In this document: one piece after another, positions 10,822-22,095 of the stretch | Layout of the letters: every line of letters begins with the position of its first letter | How positions within the stretch are numbered: position 1 is the stretch's first letter | NCBI GenBank assembly: GCA_003868215.1 | Contig: QWDQ01000009.1 | Span: 310,001 to 374,000 of the forward strand | Length of the DNA: 64,000 nucleotides | Source: Pseudophaeomoniella oleicola | Taxonomy: Eukaryota; Ascomycota; Eurotiomycetes; Phaeomoniellales; Phaeomoniellaceae | Reading direction: 5' to 3' | Program-made: the position numbers and the translations under genes | Notes under the pieces: model-generated | What the model saw: the letters and a program-made list of their open reading frames with translations, nothing else | Databases searched by the model: none | What the model was told of the DNA's origin: nothing

Positions 10822-11867
10822 CTTTCTTTTCAACCAACATTCCCTGACCTCGTCTCGTTGCCCCCTTTTCCACACCTCTCACCAGCCAACATAATAGGTA
10901 TTATCCAAAAAGATGACTACCAATTTTCCCTCCCCTTTTTTCCAATTTCCCCTCATCCTATTTGAACAGACAGACCAGACAGAAACCCCTTTCTTTTCTT
11001 CCCGTTCAGAACCACCACCCACCACCCATCCACGAAACGAAACGAAACGAACGAACGAACGAGCGAATAACAAATGAAAACTCGTCAAGGACGAGCGAAC
11101 GAACACTTCATTATTAATACATTTTCCGAATAAGTGATTGAGAAATTGGTATTTGGCTTTTTGGTCGTCATTATCAAAACAATCGCCTTCCTTCACCTTC
11201 ATTCAATTCGAATCAGAAAAGAGTTCGCCAATTTATTTACCCAGCCAGCCAGCCAGCCAGCCAACCCCTCAAGTAATTAGTTTCCTACATACATACATAC
11301 ATGCAAAGCAAGAAAAATCAAATCTCGTCTTTCTTTCTTTCTTTCTTTCTTACATAGGTAATATGTATGGTATGCATTTGAGAGGTTGTTCTAAGTCCAA
11401 GTATTAATACCCCTACCCAAACAAACCACTTAATTACCCATCTCTTCTGGGTATCCTACCTAACTATTATCTCTACCTAGGTAGGTAACTAACGCAAATT
11501 TATCCATTTCCAAAAAGGAAGTTCTACACTACACTACACTACACGAGTGAACAAGTTTTGGGTTTTCTTTTTCGACAGAGTGAGTTGATTTGATTTTGTG
11601 CAAGAAGAGAAAAAGAAGGAATTTGTATGTACATGAAGTGGGTAAGGTAGGTACCTAGGTACTAAGCTACTTCCAAAATCAAAAAGGATTGTTTCAAAAA
11701 AGATGTTGTTGAAGGAGCCCCCAAAGGCAAGGATGTTTTGTCGGGGAAAAGAGAAGTCCCAAGTCTTCCTCCTCCTGTGACCTGGCATGTGTGTCACTAC
11801 GATGGAGTTTCATCGTGTAGCACTCATCTCATCATTTCCCTTCCTGTCTTCTACTGGGTCTGACCAT
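10822..11867. other. Convergent intergenic rich in microsatellites
   Basis: Lies between the 3' ends of the PHD-finger gene and the polygalacturonase. Holds (C)GAAA/CGAA units near 11034-11070, CCAG x5 at 11241-11262, TACA units at 11286-11302, CTTT units at 11329-11351, ACACT units near 11524-11544, and palindromic CTACCTAGGTAG (11473-11484) and GGTAGGTACCTAGGTACTA (11646-11664). No gene is seen; the open frames here follow the repeats. Confidence 0.65.
11241..11351. repeat. Microsatellite cluster (CCAG, TACA, CTTT)
   Basis: Three different short tandem repeats within 110 bases: CCAG x5, CATA/TACA x4 and CTTT x5-6. This suggests slippage-prone, unconstrained DNA between two convergent genes. 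Confidence 0.85.
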
Positions 11868-13174
11868 CTAGCACGCAGCACCGCTCGGGATGTTCGTGCA
11901 GTCGGAGCTTCTTCTTCCACCAGTGACCGAGTTGCCAGTCCAGGTCCAGCCGGAGCATGAGCCCCGACCGCAGAGAATGTAGACGTCGGTGGCGCTGCTC
12001 GAGACGGTTCCCGTGACGTCACGGACGGTCAAGTCGGTGATCGGGACACCCGTGGTTGCGGTACCAGTGGGACTACCGTTCTCGTAGTCCTGCTCGATGA
12101 CGATACCGTAGCGAGTGATGCCGCTGAGGGTGATGCCCGAGTATTCGACGTCGGAGACGGAGCCGGTGGCGCCGGAGACAGTCTTTATGCGGACACCGTT
12201 TTGAGAGTTGCTGATGGTTGAGTCAGAAATACGGACGGTTCGGACGGTGTTATCGTCGCGGCCGCCGACGGAGCCGATGGAGATACCATGGCCACCAACG
12301 CAGGTGCCAGCAGTGAAGTGGATGTTCTGTAGAATCATCTGTTAGTGTCCATATGATGCAGCAGGCACGGCTCTACCAGTGTGGAAAGACGCTCCAAGAT
12401 ATTGAAGGAAGAGAAAGCCAGGACACAGCAGAGATAACGAGTGTTGAGACAGTAGAGATGAACATTGACTTACTGTACCAGAGTTGACAGCCAAGCAATC
12501 ATCTTGGTTATGTATGTTGGCGTTTTCAATGTAAACGCCGTCGCTGGAGCCAACATCGAAGGCATCGGTGTTGTGGCCCTGGGAGGTACCGGCGGAGTTA
12601 TCAATTGTGATGTGGTTAAGAGTCAGATTGCTAGCGCCGTTGACACTGAAACCTTGGACAGGCGTGTTTCGAACATTCAGGTTCTCGATGACGGAGTCGG
12701 TCAAGGAGTGAGCGTAGAAGAAATGAGGCTTGGTCACTCCACCGTTGGAACCCTCACCGTCCCACCATCTGGCACCGCCACCATCGATAAGATGACCGGA
12801 CATACCATCAACAGTGATATCGGTTCCTGAGACAGAGATCAAAGGTCCGCTCCACGCGGAGTATCCAAACGTAGTGGTGCCTTCGAAGAAGACCTGTCAG
12901 AGTAAGTCAATACAAGCCGCAATAGGTCGGGAAGACATCAATTGGCACCTACCCTTGTACCCGTTCTCAAGCCCGTCAGGTCCAGAGTGTGTCCGGCCGG
13001 GACAGCAATGTTGTTGAGGTAGATTGTTGAGCAGCTGTGCTTGCTTGCTGAAGCCGAGGCAGCGCTGGTGAAAGTGCAACTGCTCTGGCGCTCTTGAAGA
13101 GAGGCCGGAGTTGGCACAGCAAGAGCAGAGACAGCAAGGCCGAGCAAAACGGCGGCTGAAGTTATGGCGTGCAT
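11868..13174 (-). CDS. Secreted endopolygalacturonase (GH28)
   Basis: Hydrolyses alpha-1,4 links in pectate, a plant cell-wall degrading enzyme. Model: complement(join(11868..12326,12474..12893,12953..13174)), 366 aa. Introns of 147 and 59 bases are GT..AG, and the larger has a CACTAACA branch site. The ATG at 13174 begins a secretion signal ([19 protein letters not shown]) followed by a short propeptide ending near ERQ. The four GH28 motifs are present in order: [29 protein letters not shown] and RIKT, providing the catalytic Asp residues and the substrate-binding His, Arg and Lys. The parallel beta-helix repeats are clear. Length and the short N-terminus fit fungal endo- rather than exo-enzymes. 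A TATATAAG element lies about 200 bases upstream (13374-13381). Its presence suggests a plant-associated or saprotrophic lifestyle. Confidence 0.96.
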
Positions 13175-15631
13175 GCTGACGAGCTTTACTAGTAGCTCGG
13201 TCGTGTAACGAAGGTAGAAGTTGGGCTCAAGAGTAGTTGGAAGAACGTAAAAGGGAAGCCTCAAATCAATGAGGGCTCACCAGTGAATGGATTGAAGAAG
13301 CAGACGAAGAAGGTGAAGACGATGTGTATGAAGAGGATACCCAGAGCAAACAACAATGAGACCTTCCCAGCATCTTATATATGGCATCCTGATGTCTCGC
13401 TTACCTCAAGGGATTGCCAGTCTATTGGAGCAATTTGAATGGTGGAGAAATAAATTTTGCAGGCGACACTCAAAAAGATGGCGATAGTTCGAAGTTTTGG
13501 CCAGACTCTAGATTCAACGTTTGAATGCTTGTGCAGAATAGCAAGTCCTTGCCTTGGGTGACCCGGAAATTTACAAGCCTGGATTTAGGAAGCTGGACGG
13601 GGATGTTGAAGTTGGAGCTCCTTGTCGACATACGGCGATGCTAAAGTCATCTCGCCAAGCGAAGTTAGCGCAGTCCCAAGCTTCTGAAGCTGCCGTGAAG
13701 CTCATGCGTAGTAAATTTCTACGCATCGCTTCAGCCATGTGCTGTCCGGATGTTGGACAGGACCAAGCAAGCACAGTCGATGTGGCTCCACCGCCGAGAG
13801 AGGTGAAACAGCCTTCGATATCTCATGGACACCTACCTGCAGTAGAATCACGCCGTCTTCGTTCAAGCAAAAGTCACCTTGAGTTACACCAATGGGGAAG
13901 TCGAAATGCTCGTTTTCAGAAGCTTGGTGTCTCTCGCTCGCTATTGCGCCCGGCACTAAAACATATACTACGTACCTTAGTCAACGGCGTTCTCGGTTTC
14001 GAGCTCCTAACGTGGTCCTGTCCATTGGTGGGGTAATTGTAAGTGACGGTCAAGCATCCGGGAGAGATGGTCGAAAATGTTCCGCGACATTGACCAGGTC
14101 ATATGGATTCGACACAGCGTCAAGTGAGCACATTGATCTATGCTTTGACGAAGTGCCCTGCCGAGATTGTGTTCGGTGGCTCGAGGCCGACGACATGAGG
14201 GGATCGAGTCGAGTCTCTAAGGGGAAGAAGACAAAGTAATATGGTCACTGGTAATCAAATTAATATGGGAAACAAGTCAGGGCTCCAAGGACCCCCTGGG
14301 AGTGGACAAAGATCTAACCAAAGGAAGTTACGCGCCGGATAATCATTTCTCGCGCGGTGGTGACAGAAGTGATACTAAACCGAAGTTCCTTAGCAGAGAC
14401 TTAACATCAAACAAATATTAATCTCCAATCCATCAATTATTGTTTATATCAAACACCCTAAGACCGACTCCATTCGACAGTAGGGGCGGCACCTAAATCT
14501 CCGTCAAGATGTCTCGATCTGCAGGCAGAGAACAGCACGTCGACTGCCTTCTAGATCTCAACCCATGTCGATTTCATATACGTAGTAATTGGTTCCCATT
14601 TCATCACTCGTCAACGAAGACATTTCGAACATCCTTTGTCTTCTGGGAGCGGCCGCCTCGCTCACCCGGATCGCCCGAGATCTCGTGGACGAACACCGTT
14701 CGAATCTCTTTGGTGGGATTAACGATTGAACTCCATCCATCAACGCATTGAACTTTTCACTATCGACCCTTCCCTGCAGAGGGTAGTCGGGATCTCGAGC
14801 TCGGACTCGGCCTGCAAGACTGCCGTTGTACTACGTAGTAGTGCAAGGTAGAGGAAAGAGTTTTGTGGGTGAGAGATGCATAGCCCTCACCCGCCATTTG
14901 ACACTTGTTTTGATATCTCATGATCATTGCTGTTCTATCCAATCGTACGCCCTTGTGATAATACACAGTATAATCTCATGGCTACCTCAGTATCTACCTC
15001 CACTATTACAGCGGTCAACCGATGACAAGGTAGGTCCTCTCTGGTGACTTCTGGGCCATATCCGTTGTATCACTACCTACCCTCACATCAGATCAAATTG
15101 GACATGATCTGACCAGACTAGCCTCTGAGTTCAGTCAATCATAGTCTATGAATGACAGGTAGGTCATGTGAGTCCGACACAACAAACAATGTGAGGCTCT
15201 GTGGTCCTTCCAATAGAAACATTCGTCTGACGACCGCTGAATTGCCAACGACAAGCTTTGTCATCAATACCAGTAGGTATCTAATGGTATCTAACCACCT
15301 TGGAGGTTTTAATGCTATTACGGAGCTCAGGTACAAGTTATCCCAAGAGTCCTATAGTGGATGGCATCTGAGATGGCTTGCGGTACATTTCTTGCTTGTG
15401 AGCCTTAGATTGACATTGCTATTTGATTCCGCGTCATGCACCCAAGGTCCCAGCTTCCTTGAAGAGTAGGAGACAAATACAATCATCGTACTGGATTGCA
15501 ATCTTTCATTGTCGGCACAGTGCAAATGGTGAAAGTGAATTGGGCCCAAGAAGCTGATGACCTTGCTTCGGTCCGACAAGCACTAACTCTGATCCACATG
15601 CATACCGGCATACAATCCATTAGTATGGGCA
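13175..15631. other. Long gene-poor interval (2.5 kb)
   Basis: Holds the polygalacturonase promoter (TATA-like element at 13374-13381) and the 3' side of the iron permease gene. Overlapping open frames between 13554 and 14239 have no recognisable domain, no matching exon structure and appear on both strands, so I do not call a gene. Palindrome TACTACGTAGTA is at 14829-14840. No transposon ends were recognised. Confidence 0.5.
13374..13381 (-). promoter_or_regulatory. TATA-like element of the polygalacturonase
   Basis: TATATAAG read on the minus strand, about 200 bases before the ATG at 13174. Plausible core promoter for a strongly induced secreted enzyme; assignment is inference. Confidence 0.45.
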
Positions 15632-16903
15632 TCAAGCATCGATACTTTTTGGTGCAGGCGTCTCAGTTACGACGGTGTCCTTCTCGCCCATCACGCCACC
15701 GGCATCGCTGTCACTGCTCTTCACTTCTGCTTCTGACTTGCCTTTCTTAGCCTTGAGGAATGGCCAATGACCCTTCTTCTCGTTGTATCTCATGCAGATG
15801 AAGGTGGTGACTACAACGATCCAGTAGATGTTGTAGCCCACGACGCTGCCGATGGTGGCACTGTTCTGCCAACCGAGGATGGCGTTGAAGATCCCCCAGC
15901 CGCTTCCACCGTTGAGCTCTGGGTTACAGCAGTTGACGTGCCAGACGCTGACACGGATGTCATAAGATCCGGGGCCTGATCCGTTCTCGGCTGCATCTCC
16001 TCCGGTGAGATGGTTGAACGCGTTCTGCTCGAAGCTCCAAATGGCTCTGGAAAAGAGACCCGCGGCAACTAGATAGAGCACACACGTCGAAGCGATGAGG
16101 AAGTATTGGATTGGGGCAAGGTTGCCACACCTAGTCCCCGGTCAGCATCGGTACTCAACGAAAGGGACTATGACTCACTTGTAGATGAGGAATCCAACGA
16201 AACAACCGGCTCCGAGACCCACAACTGCAGCGAGAGGAATAGACGATGCAGGAACGCCGAGTGTGACGCCACCTATGAAGACCACGGCTTCCAGACCTTC
16301 CCTCAGGACCGTGATGAATGGTAGCATAAACATGGCATACTTTTCACAGAACCGCTTGAATCGCGTTGTCGCCTTGCCCTTTGGGTTGTCCTTGGCCTCA
16401 AGTGCAGCGGCAAGCTTGACGCGCCACTTTGCTTGAAGCTTGGAGACACGAAGTAAAGCAGCACCCATCAAGGTGATAATGATAGACGCAACCAGACCAA
16501 AAGCGCCCTCCCATACATCTTCAGTACCTGACCAGCCGTCCTTTCCCAATCCATAGAAAGCTCCTATCAGCCCACATCCGATGATGATACATATAGTGAG
16601 GCCAAGGGCGGTACCCAACCACACCTGAATATAGTCAGACTCAGTTCCACAAGATGGACGATCGAAATCTCACTTGTTTCCTTAATCGCTTATACACAGT
16701 TGGATCACTGTTCGCGCCGCCAAGATTCTGTTTCAGGAAAGAGAGCAGAATCGAAACAATTATGACTGTCTCTATGCATTCTCGGAAGCAAATGAAGAAC
16801 ACTGGGTACAAATCAGCGATATGGTCATGATAGGCTTGCAAGTAATGGCTAGCCATGAGGGCGGAGAACAATACTGACCTGGAACAGCAAAGACTTGCAC
16901 CAT
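15632..16903 (-). CDS. ftr1: High-affinity plasma-membrane iron permease, Ftr1 family
   Basis: Transports Fe3+ produced by the partner ferroxidase. Model: complement(join(15632..16130,16179..16624,16674..16801,16879..16903)), 365 aa, with three GT..AG introns that keep phase. Exon 1 is only 25 bases (MVQVFAVP). Seven or so membrane segments are present. The two iron-binding REXXE motifs are seen: RECIE at residues 15-19 and REGLE near residue 159. A cytosolic loop between TM3 and TM4 is basic, and the C-terminal tail is hydrophilic. The extracellular loop before the last TM segment has Cys pairs and Asp/Glu residues ([15 protein letters not shown]). It is divergently transcribed from a Fet3-type multicopper oxidase, the usual arrangement of the reductive iron assimilation pair, with GATA sites between. 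Confidence 0.95.
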
Positions 16904-18659
16904 CTTGACGAAAGCCCGCGAGATCAGTCTCAGATCCCACAACTAGCAGTGCAAGACGTCCTTCTTTTACAGGCAGCGTTGAGACTTCGAAGCTGGCAGA
17001 AGACGATGGGGGGTTATGGAAGAGGATTATAATCAGATAAGATGGGCGAAGAAAGAATCAGATAATGGACACGAGTGGCCTGATGACCATGCCGAAGCGC
17101 AGCGAAAGGAAGCTAATGGCCCTTGGTCAAGCCACATACCCTACGCTAGGGCAAAATTCACGCGTGTTGGCTTTTCCACAACAGGTTCTGGACATGCTGA
17201 GCAGGAAGGAAATGCCCTCTTCGTATTCCGCAGAGAGGAGCACTAAACGGAAAAGCGAGGATGACTCGAGAGTGGGTCAAAGTCTTCTAGCCGCCAATAC
17301 CATAGCAGCAGGCTTCCTTTCCTCCTTCTATTAACTTCGAGTGCAGATGGTACGGTGAAAGTGGGGTGGAAGGCTTGCATGCAGAGTAACAAGCATTCGG
17401 TACACGGCGAAGGGGGGGTTAAGAGGATAGCTTCGGCGACAATCATTACTTGCCTTTTCCGACAAGCACGATTGACTCAACGATCTCCGCCAGTTTACTA
17501 GGTACTATCGATGCTATGCACATTTTATCGCAGATCGCAAGCGTTTTGGCTTTTCTTGACACGATATGGTCTGGTTCAATGCAACAATGTCACCCATGAA
17601 ACAGAGCAACGAGGGAAAAGTTTGATCTGATAAGCGAAAAGGCCCTTAGCGAGCGCACTTTAGCGCTTTCGTAACCCGATTGTGACGCTATCTCCCAGGA
17701 AAGAGCACCGGTGTCTGCCAACTAGCGGAATCGGTTGGACGATGGACGCTGACTATTCGCTGGAGATCCTGATGGCTGAATTTTATCAGATGCACTTATC
17801 AGATAATTACGCCCGAGCACACACCACGACAATTGCTCCTTGCTCCTAATCCGGTGGTTAACCTTCAGTAGCGAGCATTGGTATCAGCCAGGTCCCTGGT
17901 GAGTGGTTAGAGCTAAGTATTTCATCGCGAACACGAGTCGAGGCACCATGGTCGACTGCTTGGAACATTCCGATGTCGCCTGACTCCAACGAGTTCCCAC
18001 CAGATCGGGGCCTGTCATCGCTAATAGCTGTTCCGCTTTCGAAGCTTACTTTCCAGATTTCTTTTTGCTCGGTCATCTTTTCCCTCGCAAATCGGAAGAT
18101 GCCCAAAAGAAAAAAAAGACGTGGCTTGTCGAACACGCCAGTGAGAGGTGTCCGGAAGCGACGTTGAGCGGGCATATCCCGCTTGTAGTATCCAAAGCTG
18201 TGTGATTGCAGGCTGTCAGGTTTCACTTGGGGACCATCTGCCTTCTCTCCGTATCGCACCCAAAGCTTCGATGTAAGCTTTTGGTTGGCACTACTAGTTC
18301 TCTATATCCACCTCTGCCGCTCCTGCACCACCAGTCTCCGCTTAGAGCACTTGAGCTGTCTAAGTGGATATGTAGAACGAGGTCTGGAAATGCTTCAGTA
18401 CACCCTCACTGAGTTGAAGGCATCAGATATCGGACCGCCACGCAAATTTCCCTCATGCTTTTCGATTGTCGGTTAGCCCTCGCCTGTTTTTGCTTTTCCA
18501 AGCTAGCTGCTTTCTTCACCCTCGTTCACAAGGACTTGGGGATTCATATCAGCGGGCCTCTCCAGCCCAAGCTTCCTATAATCTGATGATCTGATAATCT
18601 GATAATCTCGCTCCGTTACTTGCAACAATAACGACGGCAACAACGACAGCAGAGCAGCA
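16904..18659. promoter_or_regulatory. Shared iron-regulated promoter of ftr1 and fet3
   Basis: 1.76 kb between two divergent iron-uptake genes. It holds matches to ATCWGATAA, the site bound by the SreA/SRE-type GATA iron repressor in ascomycetes: 17032-17040, 17057-17065, 17625-17633, 17783-17791 (minus), 17796-17804 (minus) overlapping 17798-17806 (plus), 18589-18597 and 18597-18605. The last two are tandem, just upstream of the ferroxidase ATG, and are preceded by the near-match ATCTGATGA at 18581. I see no gene inside; its open frames lack protein character. Confidence 0.85.
18581..18605 (+). promoter_or_regulatory. Tandem SreA-type GATA sites upstream of fet3
   Basis: Two exact ATCTGATAA copies sharing one base (18589-18597 and 18597-18605), with a near-match immediately before. 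They lie 55-80 bases upstream of the ferroxidase ATG at 18660, where a repressor could block initiation. Confidence 0.75.
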
Positions 18660-20737
18660 ATGGCGCTCTCACTATCAAATTTCCTAATTTGTTGTGGCTT
18701 GATATTTCCATTCGTCGTTGATGCTGCGACACATGTCTATGACTGGAATATCGAATGGGTCTCAGCAAATCCAGATGGCATGGCCGACAGACCAACCATC
18801 GGTATCAACGGACAGTGGCCTTTACCACGGATCGAAGTCGACCGTGGAGATAGGGTAGTTATCAACGCACATAACAGCTTGGGCAACCAGTCTACCTCCT
18901 TGCACTTTCACGGACTCTATATGAACGGTACCACGCACATGGATGGCCCTGCACAGGTCAGCCAGTGTGAGATCCCATCTGGACATTCGTTCCTATACAA
19001 CTTCACGGTATGCTCTGACTGCATAAGCATCATCATCAACTTCGTAAGAGACTGATGGCTGACTGACACAGATTGATCAACCGGGTACATATTGGTATCA
19101 TTCACACACCAACGGACAGTACCCTGACGGGCTTCGTGGGCCATTGATCGTGCATGACCGTGACGGACCTTATGAAGGCCAATATGACCAAGAGCTTGTC
19201 TTGACACTCTCCGACTGGTACCACGACCAGATGCCGGGCCTCCTCAAATGGTTCATCAGTGTTGCAAATCCCACTGGAGCTGAGCCTGTACCCGACTCTG
19301 CGCTCATGAACGATACCCAGAACTTGCATATCCCGGTAGAGCCCAACAGGACATATCTCATTCGCCTTGCAAACATCGGTGCATTTGCTGGTCAATACTT
19401 CTGGATCGAAGGGCACACATTTGACATTGTCGAGGTGGACGGTATGTTCTTGAAATGGGGCTTAGAGATGCAAGACTGACCATCCGTAGGCATATGGACC
19501 GAACGTACAGAGGCATCCCAAATATACCTTACAGCAGCTCAGCGCTACAGTTTTCTTCTCACTACTAAAAATGACACTTCCTCCAACTTTGCAATTGTGG
19601 CAAGTATGGACGAAGACCTCTTTGATACCGTCCCCGAGACCTTGAACCCAAATGTGACGTCCTTCCTCATATACGACTCATCTGCGCCAATACCTAGCCC
19701 TAAAATGATTGACGCCTTTGATCCGTTCGACGACATCACCCTGGTGCCATATGACAGACAGCCTCTTTTCGAAGATCCGGACTACCAGGTCGAACTGGAC
19801 GTCGTCATGGCCAATCTTGGTAACGGCGCCAACTATGCCTTCTTCAACAATATCACCTATGTCAAGCCGACGGTCCCAACCCTTTACTCTGTTCTTTCCG
19901 CTGGAGAACTAGCGACTGACCCTCAAGTCTACGGCAGTCATACCAACACATTTGTCTTGGGCCATAACGAGATCATCCAGATTGTTGTTAACAACCACGA
20001 TACTGGTAAACATCCGTTCCATTTGCACGGTCACGCATTTCAGTCTGTGGCTAGGGGTGATGACAACTCTGGGGATTACGATCCAAACAACGCTACACTG
20101 AGCACTATCCCTATGCGCCGTGATACGTTCATGGTGCGCCCGAGCGGGTATGTTGTCTTGCGTTATCGGAGTGACAATCCTGGTGTCTGGGTGTTCCATT
20201 GTCATATCGAGTGGCACGTGGCTTCTGGATTGTTCGCTACAATCGTCGAGGTAAGCTGAGATTCCACAGGACTACACCTCTCACGGTCAATCGACAGAAT
20301 TCATAAGCTAACATGTCTGTCTCGCGTAGGCTCCCTTGGAACTGCAACAGCAATCGCTTGACATACCCCAATCCCACTTCGATGCGTGTACCGCATCTGC
20401 GATACCTTTTGTAGGTAATGCCGCTGGCCGGGGAGCAAATCTCTCTTCCGTCCTCTCGACATCGTCCGCATTCCAACAGGAGCAATCCAACTGGCTCAAC
20501 CTCAAAGGGGAGCCATCGCCACCTGCGCCACTTCCCTCTGGCTTCACCGCCAAGGGCATCGTCGCTCTCGTCTTTTCAGTCATTGCGGCCTTTATCGGTC
20601 TAGCTAGTATTGTGTGGTACGGTCTTGGAGAAATCAGCGCAGGCGAAGTCAACAGCGCGGAAAGAACAATCAAAGCAGTTGGCCTGGCTCCTGCTCTCGA
20701 GGTAGTAGAAAACGAGAAATCAACGGTCCGAAGTTGA
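18660..20737 (+). CDS. fet3: Fet3-type ferroxidase (multicopper oxidase)
   Basis: Oxidises Fe2+ to Fe3+ at the cell surface and passes it to the permease. Model: join(18660..19007,19072..19441,19490..20250,20330..20737), 628 aa, introns of 64, 48 and 79 bases. N-terminal signal peptide ([23 protein letters not shown], residues 1-23). Three cupredoxin domains follow, with copper ligands [19 protein letters not shown] and FHCHIEWH; all ten His and the type-1 Cys are present. Many NXS/T sites. A single membrane segment at about residues 569-592 ([20 protein letters not shown]) with a short cytosolic tail anchors it outside-facing. Laccases lack this anchor. With the divergent ftr1-like gene the assignment is firm. 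Confidence 0.95.
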
Positions 20738-22095
20738 GATCGGATTGGAGAGAAAACCACTATTGTTATGATAAGGAAATGTTGTTATGGTCAATGCTCT
20801 CGAGATATCCAATCATTCACACGTTGGGGCATAATGAAAGAGCGGCGATTTGATAGGAGGTCAAGCAACGCCCTACAGCGATATGGAGTTCCGACCTTCG
20901 AACGGTGACAACAATCCGCTTGGTAGCCACAGAATATCGTTATATAGTACAAAGATTCAATACTCAATACTCAACCTTCAACATTCAACATTCGTGTCTC
21001 TTGTGCTATTACCGAAAATGGAAGTCACGGCGGGGATGTTGGGGATACGGGGGATCGGCATTATCAAATTTCCGAGGCCCCGAAAGAAGGAACACCCCGG
21101 AAGACAACCCCAAACACGTTCTCTATCTCCGTATCACCAATTACTCATCACTTATCAACCGACTAACTGATCACCACCTGCATGCGGCTGTGCGGCTCGT
21201 TTCGGCATTTCGTTCGTTTCGTTGCTTCTTCTCTCTTGAGCCTCAACGGCTTCCATAGGTGCCTTTAGATGCCTTTGTATCTATCTCCATCAAAGCACGC
21301 GGATGGACAAAAAGGAACTGGAAAGATCAGCAATGTCGGAGATAACCATACTTTTCATTCCCCAGAGATCATAGGACTATGATACTTCATTGTACCAACC
21401 GGAAGCCTGCGGATGCTTACTATATCTGCCTGGTATAATAATTCTTAAACCCGCATTGGGGGATTGGCGCATCCCCCCGGGGAGGTTTCTGGAGAGGCCC
21501 ACTGCTATCTTGTCCTACCTTATCCAGGGCTGAGAAGAGCTGTGGCAAGATAAGTGGTATGACAGTCATTGACCTTTTTCATGCGTTCTTGACTGTGTTA
21601 CGTTCGATGACTTCTATGGGTTGTATCGCTGGCAAGAAGACACTATGACGTGGATGTCAGATCTCTCGTGAATGTGCGGAACGTGATATGTTCTAGTCTG
21701 TCTCTCTTTTTGTGTCTCGTTCGCTTCTTACCTCATCTTCAGATTCCTCGTGTGGCTCCCCCGCTCTGGGTCGGTCTCCTGACGAATCATGAATTTCACT
21801 CTCCATACTACGTATACTACGTTACAGTACCTCAAGACGGTCAGTTGACCCCATGGGCATCCATGCCAGCAAGCATCCTTGATGGGGCCCGCAGCATCCG
21901 GATCACGGGCTGTTAAGGAAATGAATCGAAATGGCTCGCATACGCCGACAGCCGTGCTGATTCAGGACGCCTATAAAAGGGAATATTCCCTCGGTGCTAT
22001 AGAGATCTATCTCCCAACAACTATATGATTAGTCAGTCCACCAATCAATATTGTGTACGATCTATTCTGCTTCAACAAAGCAAATCATCATCATC
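20738..22095. other. Intergenic: upstream of the hexose transporter
   Basis: Between two plus-strand genes. Contains the palindromic TACTACGTATACTACGTTA stretch (about 21806-21823), GC-rich CCCCCCGGGGAGG near 21475-21487 with a CreA-type SYGGRG match, and the TATA box listed separately. No gene is seen. Confidence 0.5.
21972..21980 (+). promoter_or_regulatory. TATA box of the hexose transporter
   Basis: TATAAAAGG, 115-125 bases before the ATG at 22096, a normal spacing for a fungal TATA promoter. Confidence 0.65.

Noticed and set aside
13554-14239. Possible gene from overlapping open frames
   Set aside because: No domain, no splice structure and equally long frames on the opposite strand.
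18660-20737. Laccase
   Set aside because: The C-terminal membrane anchor, the divergent Ftr1-type permease and the GATA sites point to a ferroxidase; laccases are secreted without an anchor.
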